From NCBI RefSeq assembly GCF_000009765.2, contig NC_003155.5, positions 8,370,001 through 8,434,000 on the forward strand: a stretch of DNA of 64,000 bases, written 5' to 3'. Shown one piece after another: positions 32,020 to 38,999 of this stretch. Each line of letters opens with the position of its first letter. Position 1 is the stretch's first letter. A model generated the notes under the pieces. The model searched no databases. It saw only the letters and a program-made list of their open reading frames with translations, and was not told the origin of the DNA. Made by a program: the position numbers and the translations under genes. The stretch is from Streptomyces avermitilis MA-4680 = NBRC 14893. GTDB lineage: Bacteria > Actinomycetota > Actinomycetes > Streptomycetales > Streptomycetaceae.

Positions 32020-33195
32020 TCAGGCCGCCGTCACCGAGGGATCGGTGTGGTGGGCGAGCGCCAGATGGGGGTCCGTCTCGCCCGGCAGCGGTGCCGGATC
32101 GGCGTGCACCAGGGCGGCGGTGAGTCTCGGAACGGCGTGCAGGAGGGCGTGTTCCGCCTCGACCGCGATGTGATGCGCCTGGCGCACGCTCACCTCGCCG
32201 TCGACGACGACGGCCACCTCGGCCCGCAGCCGGTGCCCGATCCAGCGCAACCGCAGCTCACCGACGTCGCGTACGCCGGGCACCTCCTCCAGTGCCCGCT
32301 CGGCCCGGTCCACCAGCGCCGGGTCGACGGCGTCCATCACCCGCCGGAACACCTCGCGCGCCGCGTCCCGCAGCACCAGCGCGATCGCCGCCGTGATGGC
32401 CAGCCCCACCAGCGGGTCGGCCGCCGGCCAGCCGAGCGCGGCGCCGCCCGCGCCCACGAGCACGGCGAGCGAGGTGAATCCGTCCGTACGCGCGTGCAGC
32501 CCGTCCGCGACGAGGGCGGCCGAGCCGATCGCGCGGCCCACACGGATGCGGTGGCGGGCGACCCACTCGTTGCCCGCGAAGCCGATGACGGCCGCGAGGG
32601 CGACGACGGGCAGATGGTTCAGCGGTCGCGGCTCCAGCAGCCGGTCGATGGCCGCCCACGCGGTGAAGACCGCCGACGCCGCGATGGTCAGTACGATCGC
32701 GATGCCCGCCAGGTCCTCCGCGCGACCGTAGCCGTAGGTGAACCGGCGCGTCGCCGCTCGCCGGCCCAGGACGAAGGCGATGCCGAGCGGTACGGCGGTC
32801 AGCGCGTCGGCGGCGTTGTGCACCGTGTCGCCGAGCAGCGCGACCGACCCGGAGAGCACCACCACGACCGCCTGGGCGGCCGCCGTCACCCCGAGCACGG
32901 CCAGCGAGACCCAGAGCGCCCGCATGCCACGGGCCGAGGACTCCAGGGCGGAGTCGAGCTTGTCGGCGGTTTCGTGGGAGTGGGGGGTGAGGAGGTGGCG
33001 CAGACGCGGGAGGAGGGTGGTGGGTCTGTGGTGGTGAGCGTGGTCGTGGGCGGGTGCCCGGTCCGGTCCGTGGTCGCGGGAACGGTCGTGGGGCTGTGCG
33101 TCGGGGTGTGCGTGGGGGTGTGCGTGTGCGTGCGTGTGTGCCCGGTCCGGTCCGTGATCGGGGCCGTGGCTGTGGGCTTGGTGCCGGTCGGTCAC
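32020..33195 (-). CDS. Cation diffusion facilitator with His-rich N-terminus
   Basis: A 391-aa CDF metal exporter. The first ~56 residues carry about 17 histidines in HxH runs, a cytoplasmic metal-binding tail. Six membrane segments follow from about residue 90. Metal-site residues are in VALLGDTVHNAADALTAVPLG (His/Asp of segment 2) and AALVADGLHARTDGFTSLAVL (segment 5). The C-terminal cytoplasmic domain starts at about 290 (VPGVRDVGELRLRWIGHRLRAEVAVVV). It likely exports Zn, Co or Ni. GTG 33195 has AAGGGA upstream. It is divergent from an ArsR-family gene across a shared operator. Confidence 0.92.
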   Translation of the reverse strand: MTDRHQAHSHGPDHGPDRAHTHAHAHPHAHPDAQPHDRSRDHGPDRAPAHDHAHHHRPTTLLPRLRHLLTPHSHETADKLDSALESSARGMRALWVSLAVLGVTAAAQAVVVVLSGSVALLGDTVHNAADALTAVPLGIAFVLGRRAATRRFTYGYGRAEDLAGIAIVLTIAASAVFTAWAAIDRLLEPRPLNHLPVVALAAVIGFAGNEWVARHRIRVGRAIGSAALVADGLHARTDGFTSLAVLVGAGGAALGWPAADPLVGLAITAAIALVLRDAAREVFRRVMDAVDPALVDRAERALEEVPGVRDVGELRLRWIGHRLRAEVAVVVDGEVSVRQAHHIAVEAEHALLHAVPRLTAALVHADPAPLPGETDPHLALAHHTDPSVTAA

Positions 33196-33248
33196 GTGCG
33201 TGGTCCCTTCCGCCGGGCGGGGAGTGGACGCGGTCGCCTCCACGGAAC

Positions 33249-33270
33249 CATTATGTGCGTATGAACGCAC
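33249..33270. promoter_or_regulatory. ArsR operator over the divergent CDF/arsR promoters
   Basis: GTGCGT-ATGA-ACGCAC (33255-33270) is a perfect inverted repeat that covers the arsR start codon. It abuts the arsR -10 CATTAT (33249-33254), and the CDF -10 CATAAT (33255-33250, minus strand) overlaps the same bases. Binding would block both promoters. Confidence 0.75.
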
Positions 33271-33650
33271 GCATGCACCTACCACCTGCGCATGGTGCGC
33301 ACTCGCGCACGGGCGGCGAGCCCGAGGCGCACCCACGAACCCCCGGCGAGGAGCAGTTCGTACTCGCCGCCGAACTCCTCGCCCTGCTCGCGGACCGCAC
33401 CCGTCTCGCCCTCCTGCACGCCCTGACTGGTGGGGAGGCGGACGTCTCGACGCTCACGCAGGTGTGCGGCGCGGCGCGTCCCGCCGTGAGCCAGCACCTG
33501 GCCCGGCTCCGGCTCGCGGGTCTGGTGAACACGCGCAAGGAGGGCCGCCGCGTGATCTACTCCCTGCGCGACGGTCATCTGCGCCGGGTCGTGGACGAGG
33601 CGCTGAGCCTCGCCGACCACCGCCTCAGCGACCGGCCCGCGCATGACTGA
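33261..33650 (+). CDS. ArsR/SmtB-family metal-responsive repressor
   Basis: A 129-aa winged-helix repressor. The DNA-reading core is LAALLAD-RTRLALLHALTGGEADVSTLTQVCGAARPAVSQHLARLRLAGLVNTRKEGRRVIYSLRDGHLRRVVDEAL (about residues 38-115). A His/Glu-rich N-terminus and C-terminal LADHRLSDRPAHD could supply metal ligands (alpha-5 type). It has no CxC site, so As/Sb sensing is unlikely. The divergent CDF gene points to Zn, Co or Ni. ATG 33261 follows CATTAT by 6 bp (leaderless) and lies in the operator, giving autoregulation. Confidence 0.92.
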   Translation: MNARMHLPPAHGAHSRTGGEPEAHPRTPGEEQFVLAAELLALLADRTRLALLHALTGGEADVSTLTQVCGAARPAVSQHLARLRLAGLVNTRKEGRRVIYSLRDGHLRRVVDEALSLADHRLSDRPAHD

Positions 33651-33730
33651 GCCGCGGGGCGGCGCCCGTGCCCGTGTCTGGCGGGCGAACGGGTGCCGAA
33701 CGCGGCGGGGTCGCGCGTGGGCATGCGAGA

Positions 33731-33771
33731 ACGGCCGTGGGCCGAGGCTTTCCGCCTCGGCCCACAGCCGT
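33731..33771. terminator. Bidirectional hairpin terminator
   Basis: An 18-bp stem with one mismatch (33731-33748 with 33754-33771) and loop TTTCC, between the convergent arsR and FMN-reductase genes. Confidence 0.85.
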
Positions 33772-33808
33772 CGCGCGTATCGGGCCGGCTCGCTCGCCGG
33801 CCGGGTGA

Positions 33809-34369
33809 TCAGGCCGCGGCGGGCGCGGCCTGCGAGCTGAGCTGCTCGATGACCTTGGTCAGGCCCTCGACGACCTCGGCGTCGTCGGCCGGGTGGAGCT
33901 CTGCGAAGCGGGTCACGGAGCCGGGGATGGACAGCTTGACGTCCTCCAGGACCGTGCCGCCCGCGATGCCCGCGGCCTTGCGGGTGTCGTCCTGCGCCCA
34001 CACGCCGCCGAACTGGCCGAAGGCCGTGCCGACCACGGCGACCGGCTTGCCGGACAGCGCACCGGCGCCGTACGGGCGGGACAGCCAGTCGATGGCGTTC
34101 TTCAGGACGGCCGGGATCGTGCCGTTGTACTCGGGCGACACGAGCAGGAAGGCGTCGGTCGCGCCGGCCGCGGCACGCAGCCGGGCGGCGGCCGCGGGCA
34201 CGTCGCCCTCGACGTCGAGGTCCTCGTTGTAGAACGGCACGTCGGCCAGGCCCTCGAAGAGCTCGATCTCGACGCCCTCGGGGGCGTGCTTGACGGCGGC
34301 CTCGGCGAGCTGGCGGTTGTGCGAACCGGCGCGAAGGCTGCCGACGAGCGCGAGGATACGTACGGACAT
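33809..34369 (-). CDS. NADPH-dependent FMN reductase family oxidoreductase
   Basis: A 186-aa flavodoxin-like enzyme of the FMN_red family (ChrR/azoreductase-like quinone reductases). The phosphate-binding loop GSLRAGSHNRQLA (about residues 10-22), SPEYNGTIPAVLKNAIDWLSRP (about 78-99) and GTAFGQFGGVWAQDDTR are all present. It would reduce quinones, chromate, azo dyes or nitro compounds with NAD(P)H. ATG 34369 has GGGAG upstream. It is divergent from a TetR gene, with two large palindromes in the gap, so it is probably the repressor's main target and induced by a toxic substrate. Confidence 0.92.
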   Translation of the reverse strand: MSVRILALVGSLRAGSHNRQLAEAAVKHAPEGVEIELFEGLADVPFYNEDLDVEGDVPAAAARLRAAAGATDAFLLVSPEYNGTIPAVLKNAIDWLSRPYGAGALSGKPVAVVGTAFGQFGGVWAQDDTRKAAGIAGGTVLEDVKLSIPGSVTRFAELHPADDAEVVEGLTKVIEQLSSQAAPAAA

Positions 34370-34400
34370 GAGCTAACTCCCAGGATATGCGGTCAGAGCC

Positions 34401-34455
34401 AAGCGGACCGGGGTCCGTTTAATGTTGTAGCACCTAAACGGACCGAGGTCCACTT
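34401..34455. promoter_or_regulatory. Two 20-bp TetR operators
   Basis: AAGCGGACCGGGGTCCGTTT (34401-34420) and AAACGGACCGAGGTCCACTT (34436-34455) are near-perfect palindromes of form AAaCGGACC-NN-GGTCCGtTT, 35 bp apart centre to centre, between the divergent FMN-reductase and TetR genes. Confidence 0.85.
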
Positions 34456-34482
34456 GTCCTGGTGGAGCGCTAACCTGAATCC

Positions 34483-35154
34483 ATGACCCAGCTGCTCCCG
34501 CCCTTCCCCGCACCGCAGGACGACCCCGGCGGGCGAACGGACCTCACCCTGACGCCCGGTGGCGAGACGCCGCAGCTCAGGGCGGACGCCGCCCGCAACC
34601 GCAGCCGTCTGCTGGAGGTCGCCGCCCGCCTGGCGGCCGAGCGCGGCGCCGCGAACGTGACCATGGAGGCCGTCGCCTGCGGCGCGGGCGTCGGCAAGGG
34701 CACGGTCTTCAGGCGGTTCGGCGACCGCACGGGACTCCTCGAGGCCCTCCTCGACCACCACGAGAAGCAGCTCCAGGCCGCCTTCCTCACCGGCCCGCCG
34801 CCGCTCGGCCCGGACGCCCCTCCGGTCGAGCGGCTGCGCGCCTTCGGCTCGGCGGTGATCCGCCGCGAACACACGCACAGCGACCTGTACCTGGCCGCCC
34901 ACGCGGAGGCGGCGCGACGCCACACGGCTCCGCCGTACCAGCTCCGGCTCACCCACGTCTGCCTGCTGCTGCGCCAGGCGCGGACGGAGGGCGACATCGA
35001 ACTCGTCGCGCACACGCTGCTGGGCTACCTGGACACCATCCTCGTCGACCATCTGCTCACCCGGCGCGGCATGACCCTGGAGCGGGTCGAGGCCGGCTGG
35101 TACGACCTCGTCGACCGATGTACGGGCGGGCAGAGCCGATGTAGTACGGGGTGA
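34483..35154 (+). CDS. TetR-family repressor
   Basis: A 223-aa TetR-type regulator. A 30-residue N-terminal extension precedes the helix-turn-helix: RADAARNRSRLLEVAARLAAERGAANVTMEAVACGAGVGKGTVFRRFGDRTGLLEALL (about residues 33-90). The rest is the helical ligand-binding and dimer domain. ATG 34483 is 6 bp after TAACCT (leaderless). The two palindromes upstream should be its operators, controlling itself and the divergent FMN reductase. The inducer is unknown, likely a quinone-like or electrophilic compound. Confidence 0.93.
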   Translation: MTQLLPPFPAPQDDPGGRTDLTLTPGGETPQLRADAARNRSRLLEVAARLAAERGAANVTMEAVACGAGVGKGTVFRRFGDRTGLLEALLDHHEKQLQAAFLTGPPPLGPDAPPVERLRAFGSAVIRREHTHSDLYLAAHAEAARRHTAPPYQLRLTHVCLLLRQARTEGDIELVAHTLLGYLDTILVDHLLTRRGMTLERVEAGWYDLVDRCTGGQSRCSTG

Positions 35155-35181
35155 CGCCCCTCCGGCACCGATGATGGGGCC

Positions 35182-35733
35182 ATGACCACCCCGGGCAGAA
35201 GAGCCGAGATGTTCGTCGCCGCCGACCGCGATCCCCGCGTCCTCGGCCCCGCGACCGGTACCGAACGCACCCTGCTCGTCGACTTCCTGGCCGCCCAGCG
35301 CGCGACGCTTGAGCTCAAGTGCTCAGGCCTGGAGGCGGAGTTGTCGCAACGCTCCGTGGCACCCTCCACCCTCTCGCTGCTCGGTCTGCTGCGCCATCTC
35401 GCCGACGTCGAACGCCGCTGGTTCCGTCAGGTCATGGCCGCACAGGACGCGCCGCCCCGCTTCTCCTCGCCGTCCGACCCCGACGGCGACTTCACCGGCG
35501 CCGTCCCCGACCTGTCCGTGGTCGCCGAGGCCTGGCGGGCCTGGCGCTCCGAGGTCGCCTTCGCCGAGGACTACGTCGCCGAGGCGCCCCACCTCGACGT
35601 CGAGGGCCACGACTCCTGGCGCGGCACCGTCTCCCTGCGCTGGGTCCTCGTGCACATGGTCGAGGAGTACGCCCGCCACAACGGCCACGCGGACCTGCTG
35701 CGCGAGCGGATCGACGGGGCGACCGGAGTGTGA
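35182..35733 (+). CDS. DinB/DUF664-family protein (copy 2)
   Basis: A 183-aa four-helix-bundle DinB-like protein, a paralogue of 3588-4100. Shared blocks are LELKCSGLEAE, LSLLGLLRHLADVERRWFRQV (metal-site His), and the C-terminal HMVEEYARHNGHADLLRERIDG. These proteins are metal-binding and may be thiol transferases. ATG 35182 lies 6 bp after GATGAT, so it is probably leaderless. It starts 27 bp after the TetR gene. A functional link to the TetR or FMN reductase is possible but not shown. Confidence 0.88.
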   Translation: MTTPGRRAEMFVAADRDPRVLGPATGTERTLLVDFLAAQRATLELKCSGLEAELSQRSVAPSTLSLLGLLRHLADVERRWFRQVMAAQDAPPRFSSPSDPDGDFTGAVPDLSVVAEAWRAWRSEVAFAEDYVAEAPHLDVEGHDSWRGTVSLRWVLVHMVEEYARHNGHADLLRERIDGATGV

Positions 35734-35871
35734 CGCAACGGTTTACGTTTCCGCAGGTCAGCGGCGTGTTAACGGAGATGACAACGGTCACCGGTGCAGC
35801 CTTTGCCGATCAGCACCGCGATGCGTTTGACTGCGGTGGAGGCACCCGACGCGAGGGGGAAGGCGCACGAC

Positions 35872-36909
35872 ATGAGCGACCACGGCCATGACCACGGCCC
35901 GCACGGCCATACCGGGCACTCCGGGCACTCCGGGCACGCCGGTCACTCCCACGGAGTGTCGGCGGACGCCGACCGCCGGTGGCTGGGGATCGCGCTCGCT
36001 CTGATCACCCTGTTCATGGCGGCCGAGGTGGTCGTCGGTGTCGTCGCGAGCTCGCTGGCCCTCATCTCGGACGCGGCGCACATGCTCACCGACGCCGCCT
36101 CGATCGTGCTCGCGCTGATCGCGATGCGACTGGCCGCGCGCCCGGCCAAGGGCGGCTTCACCTACGGACTCAAACGCGCGGAGATCCTCTCCGCCCAGGC
36201 CAACGGGCTGACGCTGCTCCTGCTGGGTGTCTGGCTGGCGTACGAGGCCGTACGACGGCTCGTCGAGCCGCCCGACGTCGAGGGCGGCCTGATGCTGATC
36301 ACCGCGCTCGCCGGGATCGTCGTGAACGTGGCCGCCGCCTGGTGCATCTCCAAGGCCAACCGCACCTCGCTCAATGTCGAGGGCGCCTACCAGCACATCC
36401 TCAACGACCTGTTCGCCTTCATCGGTACCGCGATCGCCGGCCTGGTCGTCGTCGTGACGGGCTTCGCCCGCGCCGACGCCATCGCCACGCTCGTGGTCGT
36501 GGTCCTCATGGTCAAGGCCGGCTACGGGTTGCTGCGCGACTCCGGCCGGATCTTCCTGGAGGCCGCACCGGCCGACGTGGACCCGGACGCGCTCGGCGAC
36601 AAGCTCGTCGCGCAGGCGGCCGTCGTCGAGGTCCACGACCTGCACGTCTGGCAGATCACCTCGGGGCAGGCCGCCCTGTCGGCCCACGTCCTGGTGCAGC
36701 CCGGCAGCGACTGCCACGCGGTCCGCCGCGACCTCGAGGAACTGCTGCGCCAGGACTACGGCATCACCCACACGACACTTCAGGTCGACCACATCCCGGA
36801 ACAGCTCCTCCAGGTGGCCCTGCGCGGCGACCGGATCCCGCCGGACGGCGCGCCGCACTGCGAGGACGCCCACGGGCCGGTCCACCGGGAGGAGCCGCAC
36901 GGACACTGA
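35872..36909 (+). CDS. Cation diffusion facilitator (ZitB/CzcD-type)
   Basis: A 345-aa zinc-type CDF exporter. The N-terminus has ten histidines in HGHDHGPHGHTGHSGHSGHAG. Six membrane segments follow. The metal site is in LALISDAAHMLTDAASIVLAL (HxxxD, segment 2) and NVEGAYQHILNDLFAFIGTAI (HxxxD, segment 5). The C-terminal domain begins near residue 230 (ADVDPDALGDKLVAQAAVVEVHDLHVWQITSG) and ends with the CDF-typical ITHTTLQVDH. ATG 35872 has GGGGGAAGG upstream. It is in a different branch from the CDF at 32020 and has no adjacent regulator. Confidence 0.93.
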   Translation: MSDHGHDHGPHGHTGHSGHSGHAGHSHGVSADADRRWLGIALALITLFMAAEVVVGVVASSLALISDAAHMLTDAASIVLALIAMRLAARPAKGGFTYGLKRAEILSAQANGLTLLLLGVWLAYEAVRRLVEPPDVEGGLMLITALAGIVVNVAAAWCISKANRTSLNVEGAYQHILNDLFAFIGTAIAGLVVVVTGFARADAIATLVVVVLMVKAGYGLLRDSGRIFLEAAPADVDPDALGDKLVAQAAVVEVHDLHVWQITSGQAALSAHVLVQPGSDCHAVRRDLEELLRQDYGITHTTLQVDHIPEQLLQVALRGDRIPPDGAPHCEDAHGPVHREEPHGH

Positions 36910-37035
36910 CGCCGGCGCGCGGCACAGCGGTAGGCGGTAGGGGGGCGGACGGCCTTGTGCGGGCCAAGGCCCGGGAAGCCTGGGGCGGCGCGCCGGCCGG
37001 GGGCCCGGGCCGGCGCTCCGTCCGGCGCAGGGGCC

Positions 37036-37113
37036 CGGTCTGACGCAGGCACTCGGTCTGACGCAGGGACCCGGTCTGACGCAGGCGCCCGATCTAACGC
37101 AGGCGCCCGATCT
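37036..37113 (+). repeat. 18-bp tandem repeat, 4.3 copies
   Basis: Units based on CGGTCTGACGCAGGCGCC at 37036, 37054, 37072 and 37090, then a partial copy. The array runs into the 3' end of the CoA-binding protein gene; the last copy contains its stop codon (37094-37096), so the repeat grew across a gene end. Confidence 0.85.
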
Positions 37114-37501
37114 CGATCGCCGGGCACCGGTCCATCACCATGTCCAGGCCCGCTTCCCGCGTCCGCTCGTACGCCGCCTCGTCGACGACCCCGAGTTGGT
37201 ACCACACGGCCTTGGCGCCGATCGTCACGGCCTCGTCGGCGACGGGCCCCGCCAGATCGCTGTTGACGAACACATCGACCACGTCGACCGGGAACGGGAT
37301 CGCCTCCAGGGACGGGTAGCCCTGCTCGCCGTGGACCGTCTCGGCCTTCGGATGCACCGGCACGATGCGCTTGCCGAAGCGCTGAAGGACGTCCGCCACC
37401 CCGTACGCCACCCGATGCCGGTTCGAGGACAGGCCGACGATCGCCCAGGTGTCACCGAGCTCGGTCAGGATCTTGCGGGTCGTTGCTGAGTCGCCGTACA
37501 C
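37094..37501 (-). CDS. CoA-binding domain protein (YccU type)
   Basis: A 135-aa Rossmann-fold protein of the CoA_binding_2 family. TWAIVGLSSNRHRVAYGVADVLQRFGKRIVPVHP (about residues 17-50) is the nucleotide-binding motif, followed by VDVVDVFVNSDLAGPVADEAVTIGAKAVWYQLGVVDEAA and a short C-terminal CPAIE. Members bind CoA but their role is unclear. GTG 37501 is chosen for AAGGAG 9 bp upstream. Its last codons lie in an 18-bp repeat array, so the C-terminal IGRLR end may vary between strains. Confidence 0.9.
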   Translation of the reverse strand: MYGDSATTRKILTELGDTWAIVGLSSNRHRVAYGVADVLQRFGKRIVPVHPKAETVHGEQGYPSLEAIPFPVDVVDVFVNSDLAGPVADEAVTIGAKAVWYQLGVVDEAAYERTREAGLDMVMDRCPAIEIGRLR

Positions 37502-37710
37502 GGCCGGTCTCCTTCGACGTCCTGCGGGCTCGTCCCGCACGAGGCTTGCTGTGCCTGGCAACAGCGGGCCGTTCGCCGGGATTCCCCCGGGTGTCGGAGG
37601 CGCACACGGGCGCGCCGGTGGGACGCGCGCGCGAGCTTGGACGGCGTACGCATGTCCGGAACGGTCCCCACCTCCCTGCGCCCGAGGGCCCTGGCGCCTA
37701 CGCTCACCCC

Positions 37711-38403
37711 GTGCTGCGTATCACCGACGCCGGAACCGGCGAGCCCACCGACGTCCGACCAGGCCTGACCAGGATCCACGCGCATGTGGCGCGGGCCGAC
37801 ACGTCCGCCCTGCGCGTGCTGCTCGTCGCCGACGTGCTCGCCCGTGCCCTCGAACTCGGCGGGACCCCCGTCGTCATGGTCGCCGACCCGCCCGCCGAAC
37901 TCCGGGCGCGCGCCGACGCGCTCGGCATCCGGCGCGCGGAGACCGACACCCTGGGCGGCGGGCGGATCCTGCACGTGCTCGGTCCCGAGGACCCCGTCGT
38001 GGACGGCATCCGCGTCGAGGTCGCCCCGGCGGGCGGTCCGGCCGACTCCGCCGAGTCTGCCGGGTCCTCCTCCGCCGTACGCCTCGCCCTGCTCGCCCAC
38101 CCCCGCAGCAGCCCCGCCGACCTCGACAGCGGCGCGCTGACCGAGGCTCAGGAGACGCTCGCACGCTGGCGCAAGACCGTCGCCCTGTGGGCGAACCACC
38201 CCTCCAAGCCCATCCCCGAACACGTACGGCAGGAACTGCGCGCCGCCTGGGAGGACGACCTCGACCTCCCGGCGGTCCTGGACGTGCTGCGACGACTGGA
38301 GGGCGCCGACGACGTGCCGGACGGCGCCCGATTCGAGTCGTACGCCTACGCGGACCGGCTCCTCGGGCTCGAACTCACCCGGGAGATCGGGGCATGGGCA
38401 TGA
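37711..38403 (+). CDS. Hypothetical protein with cysteinyl-tRNA-synthetase-like features
   Basis: A 230-aa protein. Its start (VLRITDAGTGEPTDVRPGLTRIHAHVARADTSALRVLLVADVLARALELGG) and later WEDDLDLPAVLDVLRRLEGADDVPDGARFESYAYADRLLGLELTREIG recall the catalytic fold and the C-terminal helices of cysteinyl-tRNA synthetase or MshC. The HIGH and KMSKS signatures and zinc ligands are absent, so it should not be a working synthetase. GTG 37711 follows TACGCT by 6 bp (leaderless). It overlaps the SixA-type gene by 10 bp, so the two are translationally coupled. The function is unknown. Confidence 0.8.
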   Translation: MLRITDAGTGEPTDVRPGLTRIHAHVARADTSALRVLLVADVLARALELGGTPVVMVADPPAELRARADALGIRRAETDTLGGGRILHVLGPEDPVVDGIRVEVAPAGGPADSAESAGSSSAVRLALLAHPRSSPADLDSGALTEAQETLARWRKTVALWANHPSKPIPEHVRQELRAAWEDDLDLPAVLDVLRRLEGADDVPDGARFESYAYADRLLGLELTREIGAWA

Positions 38404-38948
38404 ACGCGCCGCGCCCCGGCACGGGGCCGCTGCGCAGACTCGTGGTGCTTCGGCACGCCAAGTCCGCCTGGCCCGCCGGGGTTGCCGACCACGACAGACC
38501 GCTCGCACCGCGCGGCCGCCGGGACGCCCCGGCCGCCGGACGTGTGCTCGCCGAGGCCGACCTCCTGCCCGACCTCGCCCTGTGCTCCACCGCCGTACGC
38601 GCCCGCCAGACCTGGGAGCTGGCCGCGGCGCAGTGGGGCACCCCGCCGGCCGTACGGCTCGACGCGCGGCTGTACGCGGCCGACGCGCCGGACCTGCTCG
38701 CGGCGGTGCGCGAAGTGCCCGGCCAGGTGGGGACGTTGCTGCTGATCGGGCACAACCCGGGGCTCGAGGAACTGGTCCTCGAACTGGCCGGGGACGGCGT
38801 CGACGACACACTGGACCGCCTCGGCGTCAAGTTCCCGACCTCGGCGATCGCGGTCCTGGCCTGGCACGGCGAGTCCTGGCAGACCCTGGCCCCCGGCACG
38901 GCACTCCTGACGGAGCTGACCGTCCCCCGAGGCCACAAGCACCGCTGA
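38394..38948 (+). CDS. Histidine-phosphatase-family protein (SixA-like)
   Basis: A 184-aa phosphoglycerate-mutase-superfamily enzyme. RRLVVLRHAKSAWP (about residues 14-27) holds the catalytic RHxKS motif of SixA phosphohistidine phosphatases, and LLLIGHNPGLEELVLEL (about 116-132) the second catalytic His. SixA removes phosphate from His on phosphotransfer proteins. The true substrate here is unknown. ATG 38394 has GGGAG 8 bp upstream; ATG 38400 is an alternative overlapping the previous stop. It is coupled with the upstream CysRS-like gene. Confidence 0.9.
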   Translation: MGMNAPRPGTGPLRRLVVLRHAKSAWPAGVADHDRPLAPRGRRDAPAAGRVLAEADLLPDLALCSTAVRARQTWELAAAQWGTPPAVRLDARLYAADAPDLLAAVREVPGQVGTLLLIGHNPGLEELVLELAGDGVDDTLDRLGVKFPTSAIAVLAWHGESWQTLAPGTALLTELTVPRGHKHR

Positions 38949-38949
38949 C

Positions 38950-38999
38950 CTAGGGCCCGTTGCGCGCGTGGCAGGCGCCACTTCCGGAACAGGCCCTAG
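38950..38999. terminator. 50-bp imperfect inverted repeat / likely bidirectional terminator
   Basis: The 23-bp arms (38950-38972 and 38977-38999) start CTAGGGCC and end GTGGC, match at 18 of 23 positions and leave a 4-nt loop. It lies between convergent genes and the right arm contains the TAG stop of the permease gene. It could also be the remnant of a short mobile element. Confidence 0.7.

Noticed and set aside
35779..35790. Zur box before the ZitB-type CDF (TGACAACGGTCA)
   Set aside because: The palindrome is only 12 bp with four-base arms and does not match the 15-bp 7-1-7 pattern known for Zur, so it is too weak to call.
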